Below, piece after piece: positions 1 to 8,065 of a DNA stretch of 64,000 nucleotides; the stretch's first letter is position 1; each line of letters starts with the position of its first letter. The stretch is from contig JBBAVI010000010.1 in the NCBI GenBank assembly GCA_040397785.1, forward strand, positions 1-64,000, in the 5' to 3' direction. The notes under the pieces are model-generated. The model saw only the letters and a list, made by a program, of their open reading frames with translations, searched no databases and had not been told where the DNA came from. Source of the DNA: M3007 sp040397785. GTDB taxonomy: Bacteria; Bacteroidota; Bacteroidia; Chitinophagales; Saprospiraceae. The position numbers and the translations under genes are program-made.

Positions 1-1550
1 ATACGGTAAATGGCGCATTTGCCAAATTCAAGGTCGCATCAGGTGTCCAGGTGTACGTGTAGTTTGCCGGACCGGTTACCTTAAGCGTGTCCACACCAGG
101 TGCGCATGCGTTTACGCCGCCATTAAGCAAATTAATGCTTACATTTTCAATCGCATCTCCTTTGATAAATACGGGTTTAGATTCCGTACAACCATTGATA
201 TCCGTGGCTACAACGGTATAAGTATTGATGCCCGCTGTGGCGATATTCAACACTGCATCGTTGTCTACCACCACCCCGTTGCTATTCAACCATTGGTAGG
301 TTACCGCATTCGTGGTGGTTACGGATGCGATGATGTTGCTGATCGCATCGCAAGTTATCAGAGAATCGGTGCTCACTTCCAAGCCAATCGGCGGCGTGTT
401 CGAACGCTGAATCGTTACAGTAAAGATGCTATCGCAAATGCCGTTGTTGACCGTTAACGTGTACGTTGTCGTTACACTTGGATTGGCCAATACGGTAAAT
501 GGCGCGTTGGTCAAATCCAGCGTCGCAGCAGGCGTCCAAGTGTACGTGTAGTTGGCTGGACCTGCAACTTTAATTGTGTCCACACCAGCGGCGCATAAAT
601 TGGAGCCGCCACTGAGCAAATTAATGTTTACATTTTCAATCGCATCTCCTTTGATAAATACGGGTTTAGATTCCGTACAACCATTGATGTCCGTGGCTAC
701 AACGGTATAAGTATTGATGCCCGCTGTGGCGATATTCAACACTGCATCGTTGTCTACCACCACCCCGTTGCTATTCAACCATTGGTAGGTTACCGCATTC
801 GTGGTGGTTACGGTGGCGATGATGTTGCTGATCGCATCGCAAGTTATCAGAGAATCGGTGCTCACTTCCAAGCCAATCGGCGGCGTGTTCGAACGCTGAA
901 TCGTTACAGTAAAGATGCTATCGCAAATGCCGTTGTTGACCGTTAACGTGTACGTTGTCGTTACACTTGGATTGGCCAATACGGTAAATGGCGCGTTGGT
1001 CAAATCCAGCGTCGCAGCAGGCGTCCAAGTGTACGTGTAGTTGGCTGGACCTGCAACTTTAATTGTGTCCACACCAGCGGCGCATAAATTGGAGCCGCCA
1101 CTGAGCAAATTAATGTTTACATTTTCAATCGCATCTCCTTTGATAAATACGGGTTTAGATTCCGTACAACCATTGATATCCGTGGCTACAACGGTATAAG
1201 TATTGATGCCCGCTGTGGCGATATTCAACACTGCATCGTTGTCTACCACAACCCCGTTACTATTCAACCAATGGTAAGTTACCGCATTCGTGGTGGTTAC
1301 TGTTGCGATGATGTTGCTGATCGCATCGCAAGTTATCAGAGAATCAATGCTCACTTCCAAGCCAATCGGCGGCGTGTTCGAACGCTGAATCGTTACCGTA
1401 AAGATGCTATCGCAAATGCCGTTGTTCACCGTTAAAGTGTAGGTAGTTGTTACACTTGGGTTGGCCAATACGGTAAATGGCGCATTTGCCAAATTCAAGG
1501 TCGCAGCAGGCGTCCAGATGTATGTGTAGTTGGCTGGGCCCGTTACTTTG
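1..1550 (-). repeat. 489-bp tandem coding repeat (163 aa), three copies plus a partial one
   Basis: The sequence beginning tacggtaaatgg recurs at 2, 491, 980 and 1469, an exact spacing of 489 bp, which is a multiple of three and keeps frame. Copies 2-490, 491-979 and 980-1468 differ at only a few positions, and the array continues past the left edge. The encoded unit holds two Ig-like halves, with SNTPPIGLEVS and TYTVVATDINGC motifs. Near identity at DNA level points to recent expansion or ongoing homogenisation. Confidence 0.95.
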
Positions 1551-3586
1551 ATCGTAACAGGAAGTTGAGTACAAATATTTCCAGCCGCCTCCAATTGAAT
1601 ATTGACATTGGAGATACCAAGGCCCGTTACGGAAACCTTTTTTGAAGCAGAACAACCATTTTCATCGGTTGCAACAACGGTATATTTAATGGTACCACCC
1701 GCTGTTGAAACGTTGATATTTGCCCCGTTTCCAACCAAAGTGCTGCCATTAAACCACTGGAATGTCGCGTTTGCCAGAGGACTAGCCTTAGCAATTAACT
1801 TAACAATCGGACTACAAGTGACAATGCTATCCGAAGAAACTTGTAAATTAAGCGGAACAGAACGCTTGATCACTACCGTGTCTTTTCCCAAACATTGACC
1901 GGATTGCACCGTTAATATATATTGTGTGGTCACATCTGGATCCGCCACCACATCAAAAGGTGCGTTGGTCAAATTAAGCCCTTGAACAGGGGTCCAAGTA
2001 TAGGTATAAATCGGATTGCCAATTACTTTGATGTTTACAGGCTTACCATCACAGGTAAATACTGGGGCTTGCACCAACACATCAAAAGTAGGCGCACTTA
2101 CAATTTTATAAGGCTTGGTTAACGTAGCAGAACATCCTTTCTCAGAAGTAACCGTCAAGGTAACAGTCCCAGTTTGGCCTTCCGGGAACTGCATATTCGG
2201 CGGATTTTGACCATTTAAAACAAAGGGCGTTCCACCATCCGGATTTACCGTCCATACCCAGCTCACCAGCGGGCTAAGCGGATCGGTCGATTGGTTGAGA
2301 AATTGAACATTGATTTGGTTGGACGTGCATTCTACCACGCTCAACTGGAAAGCAGCCGTTGGGTTGGATTGTGGTGTGATATTAGCGGCACCTGTTGCAA
2401 TACATCCTTTTGCATCGGTGGCAGTAACCGGGTAGGTGCCTGCTCCCAGGTTATTAATGCTGGGTCCATTTGCAAAAAAAGCGTTGTTATAATTCCAGGT
2501 GTAGGAATAAGGCGCAACGCCCAAGGAAGCAATTGCAGTGGCGGTTCCATTTTTATCCTGTCCACAAGCAATATCGGTATCCGTAACTGCTAATTTTACC
2601 TCATTTTTTACACCAATAACACCCGTGGCAGAACCGGTACAACCGGTAGCAGGGTTGGTTACCGTCACCGAGACCTGTGTGTTTGCCGCTAATCCTGTTA
2701 TTTGAGGTGCATTCACATTGGGTTGAACGTTCCAACTATAATTATAAGAACCAAAAGGTGTAATAATTGCTGCAGCGGTACCATTATTGATACCCGTACA
2801 TTCCGCTTTTGACAATGTCAATTGTACTGTTAATCCGCCCTGGCCCGCAATTTTAACGGTAAGTTCCTTTTCGCAACCATTCGCATCAAACACAGAAACC
2901 AAATAAGCACCGGGCGCTAAATTATTCTGCGTAGCACCAGTGGCACCATCCAGGCTTTTCCACACATATATGTATGGCGCTGTTCCACCTGTAGCATTCA
3001 AAGTAGCACTGCCATTCGCACCGTTGCAAGACGGGCTATTGATGGTGATGGTAACCAAAATGGGGCTAGGCTTTGCAACCAAACCAAAATCCGAGCTGGT
3101 ACAACCATTTGCATCCGTAACCGTAACGGTGTAGGTGTCTTGTCCAAGATTTTGAATAGATTTTGTGGTTGCGCCTGTATTCCACTGATAGGAATAAGGC
3201 AGTTTCCCTCCTTGTGCCGATGCAATTGCCGTACCATTTTCTGGTCCGGTATTACAAAGCATATTGGTCGTTTGCACATCTGCAATCAGCAATGCCGGTT
3301 GGCTAAGGGTAGTGGTGGCCGAAGCGGTAAGGCCCGTTGCCGTCGTTACCGTTACCGTGTAATTACCAGCGGCAAGGTTGATGGCAGTTTGGGTGGTTTG
3401 ACTGTTGCTCCATTTGTAGGTAAAAGGAGTAGCGCCTCCAGAAGCCTGTACCGTTGCGCTGCCATTGGCGGCACCGAAACAGCTTGGAGAAACCGCAGAA
3501 ACAGACAACGTCAATCCTTGTCCAAAACCTGTTTGGAATTGGAGCATCGTTATCAGAAAAATCGCCAAATAAAGGCCGTATTTCAT
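1..3586 (-). CDS. Giant SprB-like repeat adhesin, 3' end outside window
   Basis: This open frame runs uninterrupted from an ATG at 3586 to the left edge (1195 codons), so the C-terminus is missing. It starts with a signal peptide (MKYGLYLAIFLITMLQ..., ending near FGQ). About five SprB-type repeats follow, each with an NGSA/NGTA turn, a GG-PY-Y-W core and a closing TVTVTDANGC-like strand. A PKD-like module containing WVWTVNPDG comes next, then Ig-like 163-residue repeats that reach the edge. SprB-like proteins are surface adhesins secreted by T9SS and moved by gliding machinery. The missing C-terminus should carry a T9SS or gliding-motility sorting domain, but this cannot be seen. It is the last gene of a minus-strand cassette behind an OmpA-like and a PorP/SprF-like gene, 33 bp after the OmpA-like stop. 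Family assignment is good; the specific role is inferred. Confidence 0.85.
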   Translation of the reverse strand, partial: MKYGLYLAIFLITMLQFQTGFGQGLTLSVSAVSPSCFGAANGSATVQASGGATPFTYKWSNSQTTQTAINLAAGNYTVTVTTATGLTASATTTLSQPALLIADVQTTNMLCNTGPENGTAIASAQGGKLPYSYQWNTGATTKSIQNLGQDTYTVTVTDANGCTSSDFGLVAKPSPILVTITINSPSCNGANGSATLNATGGTAPYIYVWKSLDGATGATQNNLAPGAYLVSVFDANGCEKELTVKIAGQGGLTVQLTLSKAECTGINNGTAAAIITPFGSYNYSWNVQPNVNAPQITGLAANTQVSVTVTNPATGCTGSATGVIGVKNEVKLAVTDTDIACGQDKNGTATAIASLGVAPYSYTWNYNNAFFANGPSINNLGAGTYPVTATDAKGCIATGAANITPQSNPTAAFQLSVVECTSNQINVQFLNQSTDPLSPLVSWVWTVNPDGGTPFVLNGQNPPNMQFPEGQTGTVTLTVTSEKGCSATLTKPYKIVSAPTFDVLVQAPVFTCDGKPVNIKVIGNPIYTYTWTPVQGLNLTNAPFDVVADPDVTTQYILTVQSGQCLGKDTVVIKRSVPLNLQVSSDSIVTCSPIVKLIAKASPLANATFQWFNGSTLVGNGANINVSTAGGTIKYTVVATDENGCSASKKVSVTGLGISNVNIQLEAAGNICTQLPVTIKVTGPANYTYIWTPAATLNLANAPFTVLANPSVTTTYTLTVNNGICDSIFTVTIQRSNTPPIGLEVSIDSLITCDAISNIIATVTTTNAVTYHWLNSNGVVVDNDAVLNIATAGINTYTVVATDINGCTESKPVFIKGDAIENVNINLLSGGSNLCAAGVDTIKVAGPANYTYTWTPAATLDLTNAPFTVLANPSVTTTYTLTVNNGICDSIFTVTIQRSNTPPIGLEVSTDSLITCDAISNIIATVTTTNAVTYQWLNSNGVVVDNDAVLNIATAGINTYTVVATDINGCTESKPVFIKGDAIENVNINLLSGGSNLCAAGVDTIKVAGPANYTYTWTPAATLDLTNAPFTVLANPSVTTTYTLTVNNGICDSIFTVTIQRSNTPPIGLEVSTDSLITCDAISNIIASVTTTNAVTYQWLNSNGVVVDNDAVLNIATAGINTYTVVATDINGCTESKPVFIKGDAIENVSINLLNGGVNACAPGVDTLKVTGPANYTYTWTPDATLNLANAPFTV

Positions 3587-3619
3587 ATAGAGCAATTTAT
3601 GGAATGCTTATTTTTTGGA

Positions 3620-6517
3620 TTATCTTGGAGTGCTCGGACTTACTTTACCCGGGAGACCAATGATTTGTTGTTTTCCATTGGTGATTACGCCAATGATTTC
3701 CACCCGTCGTTGCCGTGATGCATTGGGGTCGTACACTGATTTGCGCTTGTCCTTTACATTATCACTCACATTTTTAGGCCAGTCTGCCTCGCCGTTTGGC
3801 TCTCGTTTATAAAATAATCGCTTGCCTAAGTACGAGTTGACCTTTGTTGTTGTTCGGTCAAAGCGAAAAAAGGTATTGTACACCCAAGTGACGCGTCGGG
3901 TAGTCAAATCCAAATTATATTTCAAGCTACCGAGTTTGGAGGCAAAGCCTTTTATGGTAATTGTAATGGTGTCATTTGGATGCGCTGGCAGATAAGATTC
4001 CAAAAATTCATTTAACTTTCTTAGTCTGTCAAATCCGACACGTACCTCATTTTCAAAGAAGAGTTCAACCGAGTCTTTTGCATTTTGCATTTCCTGACCC
4101 ACTAAACCTTCCGAATACTTATCCATAAACTCATTTTTCTTGGGTAAGTATCTAAAGTACGTAGTAGAATATTGCATACTATCTTCGGGTTCGAGTGCCG
4201 TACCGGGTTTAGCATTATCAAAATACAATCGAATTGGCAAATAAGAATCAATGGAGACCGGCCTTAATTTCAATTCACGAACAATCGACTGGAATGCAAC
4301 CTTGGGAAGATTTAAGGTAGTGAAAATAACAGAATCACGGTCGAAACCTTCCTTCGTAGCCAAAATTTGATATCGATTATTATAAGTAACCATGTGCTGG
4401 TAATTCACTTTATTGGGGCTTACAAATTTGTCTATGACTTTTCCAGTCGTTAAATCTGTCAAATAGTACTCCACGCCATACATCGTGTCTTTTCTCAAAT
4501 CATTTATAGTATATGCCTTAAAATCCAACCCGCGTTCCAGGTAAACCGTATCATAAAGCGTGGTATCATCAAACAAACCAACTGTAGAAACAAGCCCAGT
4601 AGAATCAGTCGTATAACCTTCTTTTGAAATCAACGCATTATAAGTATGGTCGAAGTTCAAGTTGTATTTAAAATGGTTATCATCCAACGCGGACGTTGTT
4701 TGAGGTAAAACAGTGTTACTTTGGGTTGCGTCTTTTGCGCCAAAATCATAAAATCGGGACACTCCCTCCTTCAATGCAGCGAATGTCTTTTTTTCCAAAA
4801 CCGTCACTTCCATATTTACTTCACAAGGCGTTAAATAAAGTTTTACTACTTGTGATGCTGGACAATCCTTTCCGGGTGTTTCAAACACTACGGTATCTTT
4901 TCTAAAGCGTTGTTTTTCGGCGATTATAGCATACTTCGTATTCGGTGCCAAATCAAATGAATGGAATGCGCCTGCTACTTCCAACTTTTGCTCTTTGATC
5001 ACTTTTCCATTGGAAGCGTATTCTAATAGCCGCATGGTTGTTTGATACAAGGAATCAGAAGTCTTTTTATTAAATGTCACTGCGATTAATTCAGGCTTCA
5101 ACAAAGCCGCCTTGTACAAATCATAACAACAAGCATCCTCTGAAGTATTCTCCGCGCCGCGGCGGTTGGAAGCCATCAAAATGGTCGAACCCGCTGAATT
5201 AATAGAGAAAAATACATCATTGTATCCTGTATTGATGGGCGTGTTGTATCGTGCCGGCCCCAACAAATGATCTGGTTCTGTCCAATTGCTACCCGCCAAG
5301 CCTTTGCTTCGGTACACATCCAATCCGCCCATGGTTTGGCGGCCATCAGTACTAAAATACAAATACCCCGATGCATTATGGTAAAAAGGGGTTACGTCAT
5401 CTTCTGGCGTATTCAACGCTTTCAAGTTGATGGCAGGCGTCAAACTATCGCCCAAAATTCTGCTGTACCACAAGTCTTTTTTACCAACCCCATTCGGACG
5501 ATCACTCATAAAATACAGGATTTCTTCTTGCCCTGCACCGCGCCCAACGGCAGGTTCCGTTGTGGTATAATCCGGTATATTCACATGGGCAGATAATTTT
5601 TCTGCGACGCCCCATTGCTTATTCGTTTCATTTAGTTTCTTCCGATATATATCGCAGCGTATATCAAAGGTGCTGATATACTTGCATTTACAAAAGTACA
5701 TCCGGTCTTCCTTTTCATTGAACGTAACAAAAGCGGTGTGCACATCTGGCTCATTTATTTCACTGAGTTCAAGCACATGCTCATCTGAACAAAAATCCGT
5801 TTTAAGCAACTTGGTTAAATGCCGTTTCGGGTAATTTCGATCCTTTTCATTTAAAAACCGCTTAGAAGAGAAGTATAAAGTATCTCCTTTCAAAATGGGC
5901 GCATATTCAGAATACATGGAATTGACCCGCTTCAAATCTAACTCCGCATAAGCAGAATCATAAATGGGTGGTGTGTCAATTAACATCAGCGGCGACTGAA
6001 GCAATATGTTGGGGTTGACCACATTTCCGATGGCCCAATCGCAATGCTCGATAAAATTTTGGACTGAATCAATTTTGCCCGCACTGACCGTTTTTTCGGT
6101 TTCAAGAAACCTTTGATAGTTGTTCTTTGCATCAGCATATTGACCCAATCGGTACTGAACATCGGCCAGTAACAGGCGCGGATTTTCCTTTTTGGGCAAA
6201 TTTAAATTGGCGTCTAACAGGTGCTGATATGCTTTCGCTGCCTGTTGAAACAAGGAGTTTTCCGTTGCGGCTTCCGCATATCCGTACCATGCCGCCGCAT
6301 TGGTGCTATCTGTTTTTATAACCAGCCCATAACGGTGCATGGCATTGTAAAAATCACCGTTTTTCATCGCTTTATCCGCGCCCTCTTGCAAAGACTTTAT
6401 GGAGTTCGCGCGGTTCGGATCGCGGGAAATTTGTTCAGAAAATCCGCCTTGGCCCCAAATAGTGTTTGCAAGCAGCAAACAAAGGGAAATTAAAAGTATC
6501 GACTTTGATGTTGACAT
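3620..6517 (-). CDS. TPR/PD40/OmpA outer-membrane-associated protein of a T9SS-type cassette
   Basis: A 965-residue protein when started at the ATG at 6517, which gives a clean signal peptide (MSTSKSILLISLCLLLANTIWGQ, shown here in full only to residue 20: MSTSKSILLISLCLLLANTI). A longer in-frame TTG start at 6574 adds an unconvincing extension. The N-terminal 150 residues look like TPR helices. A PD40/WD40-like propeller follows, with repeated strands such as LYFSSKRF, ILYFMSDRPNG and LYFSTDGRQTMGGLDVY, then beta-rich carboxypeptidase-regulatory-like modules. The last ~170 residues form an OmpA-like peptidoglycan-binding domain (IKGFASKLGSLKYNLDLTTRRV region, ending RQRRVEIIGV). This architecture is typical of Bacteroidota proteins encoded beside PorP/SprF genes, and may anchor a secretion or adhesion complex to peptidoglycan. 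It lies between PorP/SprF (75 bp) and the adhesin (33 bp). Confidence 0.85.
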   Translation of the reverse strand: MSTSKSILLISLCLLLANTIWGQGGFSEQISRDPNRANSIKSLQEGADKAMKNGDFYNAMHRYGLVIKTDSTNAAAWYGYAEAATENSLFQQAAKAYQHLLDANLNLPKKENPRLLLADVQYRLGQYADAKNNYQRFLETEKTVSAGKIDSVQNFIEHCDWAIGNVVNPNILLQSPLMLIDTPPIYDSAYAELDLKRVNSMYSEYAPILKGDTLYFSSKRFLNEKDRNYPKRHLTKLLKTDFCSDEHVLELSEINEPDVHTAFVTFNEKEDRMYFCKCKYISTFDIRCDIYRKKLNETNKQWGVAEKLSAHVNIPDYTTTEPAVGRGAGQEEILYFMSDRPNGVGKKDLWYSRILGDSLTPAINLKALNTPEDDVTPFYHNASGYLYFSTDGRQTMGGLDVYRSKGLAGSNWTEPDHLLGPARYNTPINTGYNDVFFSINSAGSTILMASNRRGAENTSEDACCYDLYKAALLKPELIAVTFNKKTSDSLYQTTMRLLEYASNGKVIKEQKLEVAGAFHSFDLAPNTKYAIIAEKQRFRKDTVVFETPGKDCPASQVVKLYLTPCEVNMEVTVLEKKTFAALKEGVSRFYDFGAKDATQSNTVLPQTTSALDDNHFKYNLNFDHTYNALISKEGYTTDSTGLVSTVGLFDDTTLYDTVYLERGLDFKAYTINDLRKDTMYGVEYYLTDLTTGKVIDKFVSPNKVNYQHMVTYNNRYQILATKEGFDRDSVIFTTLNLPKVAFQSIVRELKLRPVSIDSYLPIRLYFDNAKPGTALEPEDSMQYSTTYFRYLPKKNEFMDKYSEGLVGQEMQNAKDSVELFFENEVRVGFDRLRKLNEFLESYLPAHPNDTITITIKGFASKLGSLKYNLDLTTRRVTWVYNTFFRFDRTTTKVNSYLGKRLFYKREPNGEADWPKNVSDNVKDKRKSVYDPNASRQRRVEIIGVITNGKQQIIGLPGKVSPSTPR

Positions 6518-6592
6518 CAGATTCGAATCAGGTACGTTTGATGAGCATCTGGGACCTAAGAGAAAGGCAAGCAAGGATTAAAAAAAGAATAA

Positions 6593-7714
6593 CTAGATAA
6601 TTGGGCAAGACTTAAACTTCGGCAATTGCTTTACCGTATAGAACCGGTAAATAATGGCCAATTCCGGACCGCCTCGACCGCCCGTAATCACCTTATTAGC
6701 AGGTGGTTCAGTATTCAACAAACTACTTTTGGGCAACCAATTCACGTCATAAGTCAACCCTACTGTAATTGTTTTCCATAAAAACTCAATATGTGGCACG
6801 ATGGCATCACTGTAATAATGCCTTCTGTTGATACCAACTTGCATGGCGAGTTCTTTGTATTCCTTTTGTACCAGGTGAAAACGCGCGCTCACGCCATAAA
6901 CCAATTCACGGGCGCCGCCTTGTTTTTGCCACATCATGCTGCCGATCAAATCAAAATTATTTTGCAACTGCACCAAACCCAATACATAAAAAGTAGACTT
7001 GCTGCGCAAACGTGTGGTTCCCGGATTGCTCAGGGAGGAAGACCAAAAATCGTGGCTAGGTCGATTGATGTGTTGCATACCAACACCTAAATCGAGCCGG
7101 TCTCGTCGCTTGGTCGACTGCATCCGGTAATTCACCCCCGCTCCAAGGTCAAAATATTTCAGGTTGGTGTTGGCAAGGAGCTGATCCTCATAAGGGTTGT
7201 TGCTCGAACTATACGTACGGTCAACCCACTGCTCATCAAAGGTGATATCTTTGGTGTCAAATTTCCGTTGCCCAAACGCAGGCATCACGCCTACTGTTAA
7301 ATAGTTGGCCTTCCCAACGGGCAGGGTCAATCCGATCGGAATACCCACTAAAGTTGATTTCAAATGCAGGGTTCCTTGATCATCCTGATTGATCAATAAG
7401 CCACCCGTCAGAAAACGACTGTATACCCCTTTATTTAAATAAAGTTTCCCCTCAATACTACCTGAGTATGTAGTGTATGGGACGGGTACGGAACGCCACT
7501 GTTTGCGGTAGTTAAACACCGCACGCCCATCTCCACCAAATACACCGGCCAAACCAGCGCTTAAATTAAGGGGGGAGTTCTGAAACTGGGTGTAGTGTAT
7601 ATCCTGTGCCTTGACCTGTCCTGCCAGGCAAAGCATAGTGATATAAATAATTGCACGCAATTGTAATAAATTGTTCACAAGCGCCTTGTTTAGTATTTGG
7701 AATGTGTTGTTCAC
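6593..7714 (-). CDS. PorP/SprF family type IX secretion membrane protein
   Basis: The mature N-terminus AQDIHYTQFQNSPLNLSAGLAG is diagnostic of the PorP/SprF family (positions: QDIHYTQF, NSPLNLS), and the rest is a beta-strand-rich barrel-like sequence of usual length. The 373-residue reading begins with GTG at 7714. A second GTG at 7678 would give a more compact signal peptide (VNNLLQLRAIIYITMLCLAG then QVKAQ), so the true start is uncertain. PorP/SprF proteins sit in the outer membrane and work with partner adhesins: SprF is needed for SprB secretion in Flavobacterium. Here it heads the PorP-OmpA-adhesin cassette, which fits a dedicated role for the adhesin encoded at 1-3586. Confidence 0.88.
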   Translation of the reverse strand: MNNTFQILNKALVNNLLQLRAIIYITMLCLAGQVKAQDIHYTQFQNSPLNLSAGLAGVFGGDGRAVFNYRKQWRSVPVPYTTYSGSIEGKLYLNKGVYSRFLTGGLLINQDDQGTLHLKSTLVGIPIGLTLPVGKANYLTVGVMPAFGQRKFDTKDITFDEQWVDRTYSSSNNPYEDQLLANTNLKYFDLGAGVNYRMQSTKRRDRLDLGVGMQHINRPSHDFWSSSLSNPGTTRLRSKSTFYVLGLVQLQNNFDLIGSMMWQKQGGARELVYGVSARFHLVQKEYKELAMQVGINRRHYYSDAIVPHIEFLWKTITVGLTYDVNWLPKSSLLNTEPPANKVITGGRGGPELAIIYRFYTVKQLPKFKSCPII

Positions 7715-7981
7715 GCTGGACAGGCTTTCCCAATCCGTAGATTACCAAGGAATTACATTTTTCAAATCAGGTATAGCAAAGAACGTACCAAGGATTGAAG
7801 CCCGACGCGCTTTGACAATTTACTACACCCAAAAAGGGTTACACTACGAAGATGGGAAATTATTATGCGTCGGAATTGCGTGTTTTACGTGGACGCGCGA
7901 GGATTAGGCAAATCATGAGCCTGGGTAAGGAAACTGCCGTAAAATTAAGGGAATTATATCATTTTCAAAAATTAAATAAAA

Positions 7982-8017
7982 GATTACTCTAATCTTATAG
8001 AAAAGATTAAAGTAATC
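7982..8017 (-). terminator. Intrinsic terminator for the CcmF-type gene
   Basis: Arms 7982-7996 and 8003-8017 pair over 15 bp around a 6-nt loop. The single non-Watson-Crick position becomes a G-U pair only in the minus-strand RNA, and a T-rich tail (TTTTATTTAATTTTTG) follows on that strand. It lies about 50 nt after the stop at 8066. The rest of 7715-8065 holds no gene I can support; it should include the promoter of the PorP cassette, but no clear TAnnTTTG box was seen. Confidence 0.75.
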
Positions 8018-8065
8018 CCAGCCCTCTAATTTCCATATACCATCTATTCTTGCAAATTTGATGTT

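Noticed and set aside
1..1550. Possible CRISPR array because of regular repeats
   Set aside because: The repeat period is 489 bp, in frame and coding throughout; there are no short repeats with unique spacers.
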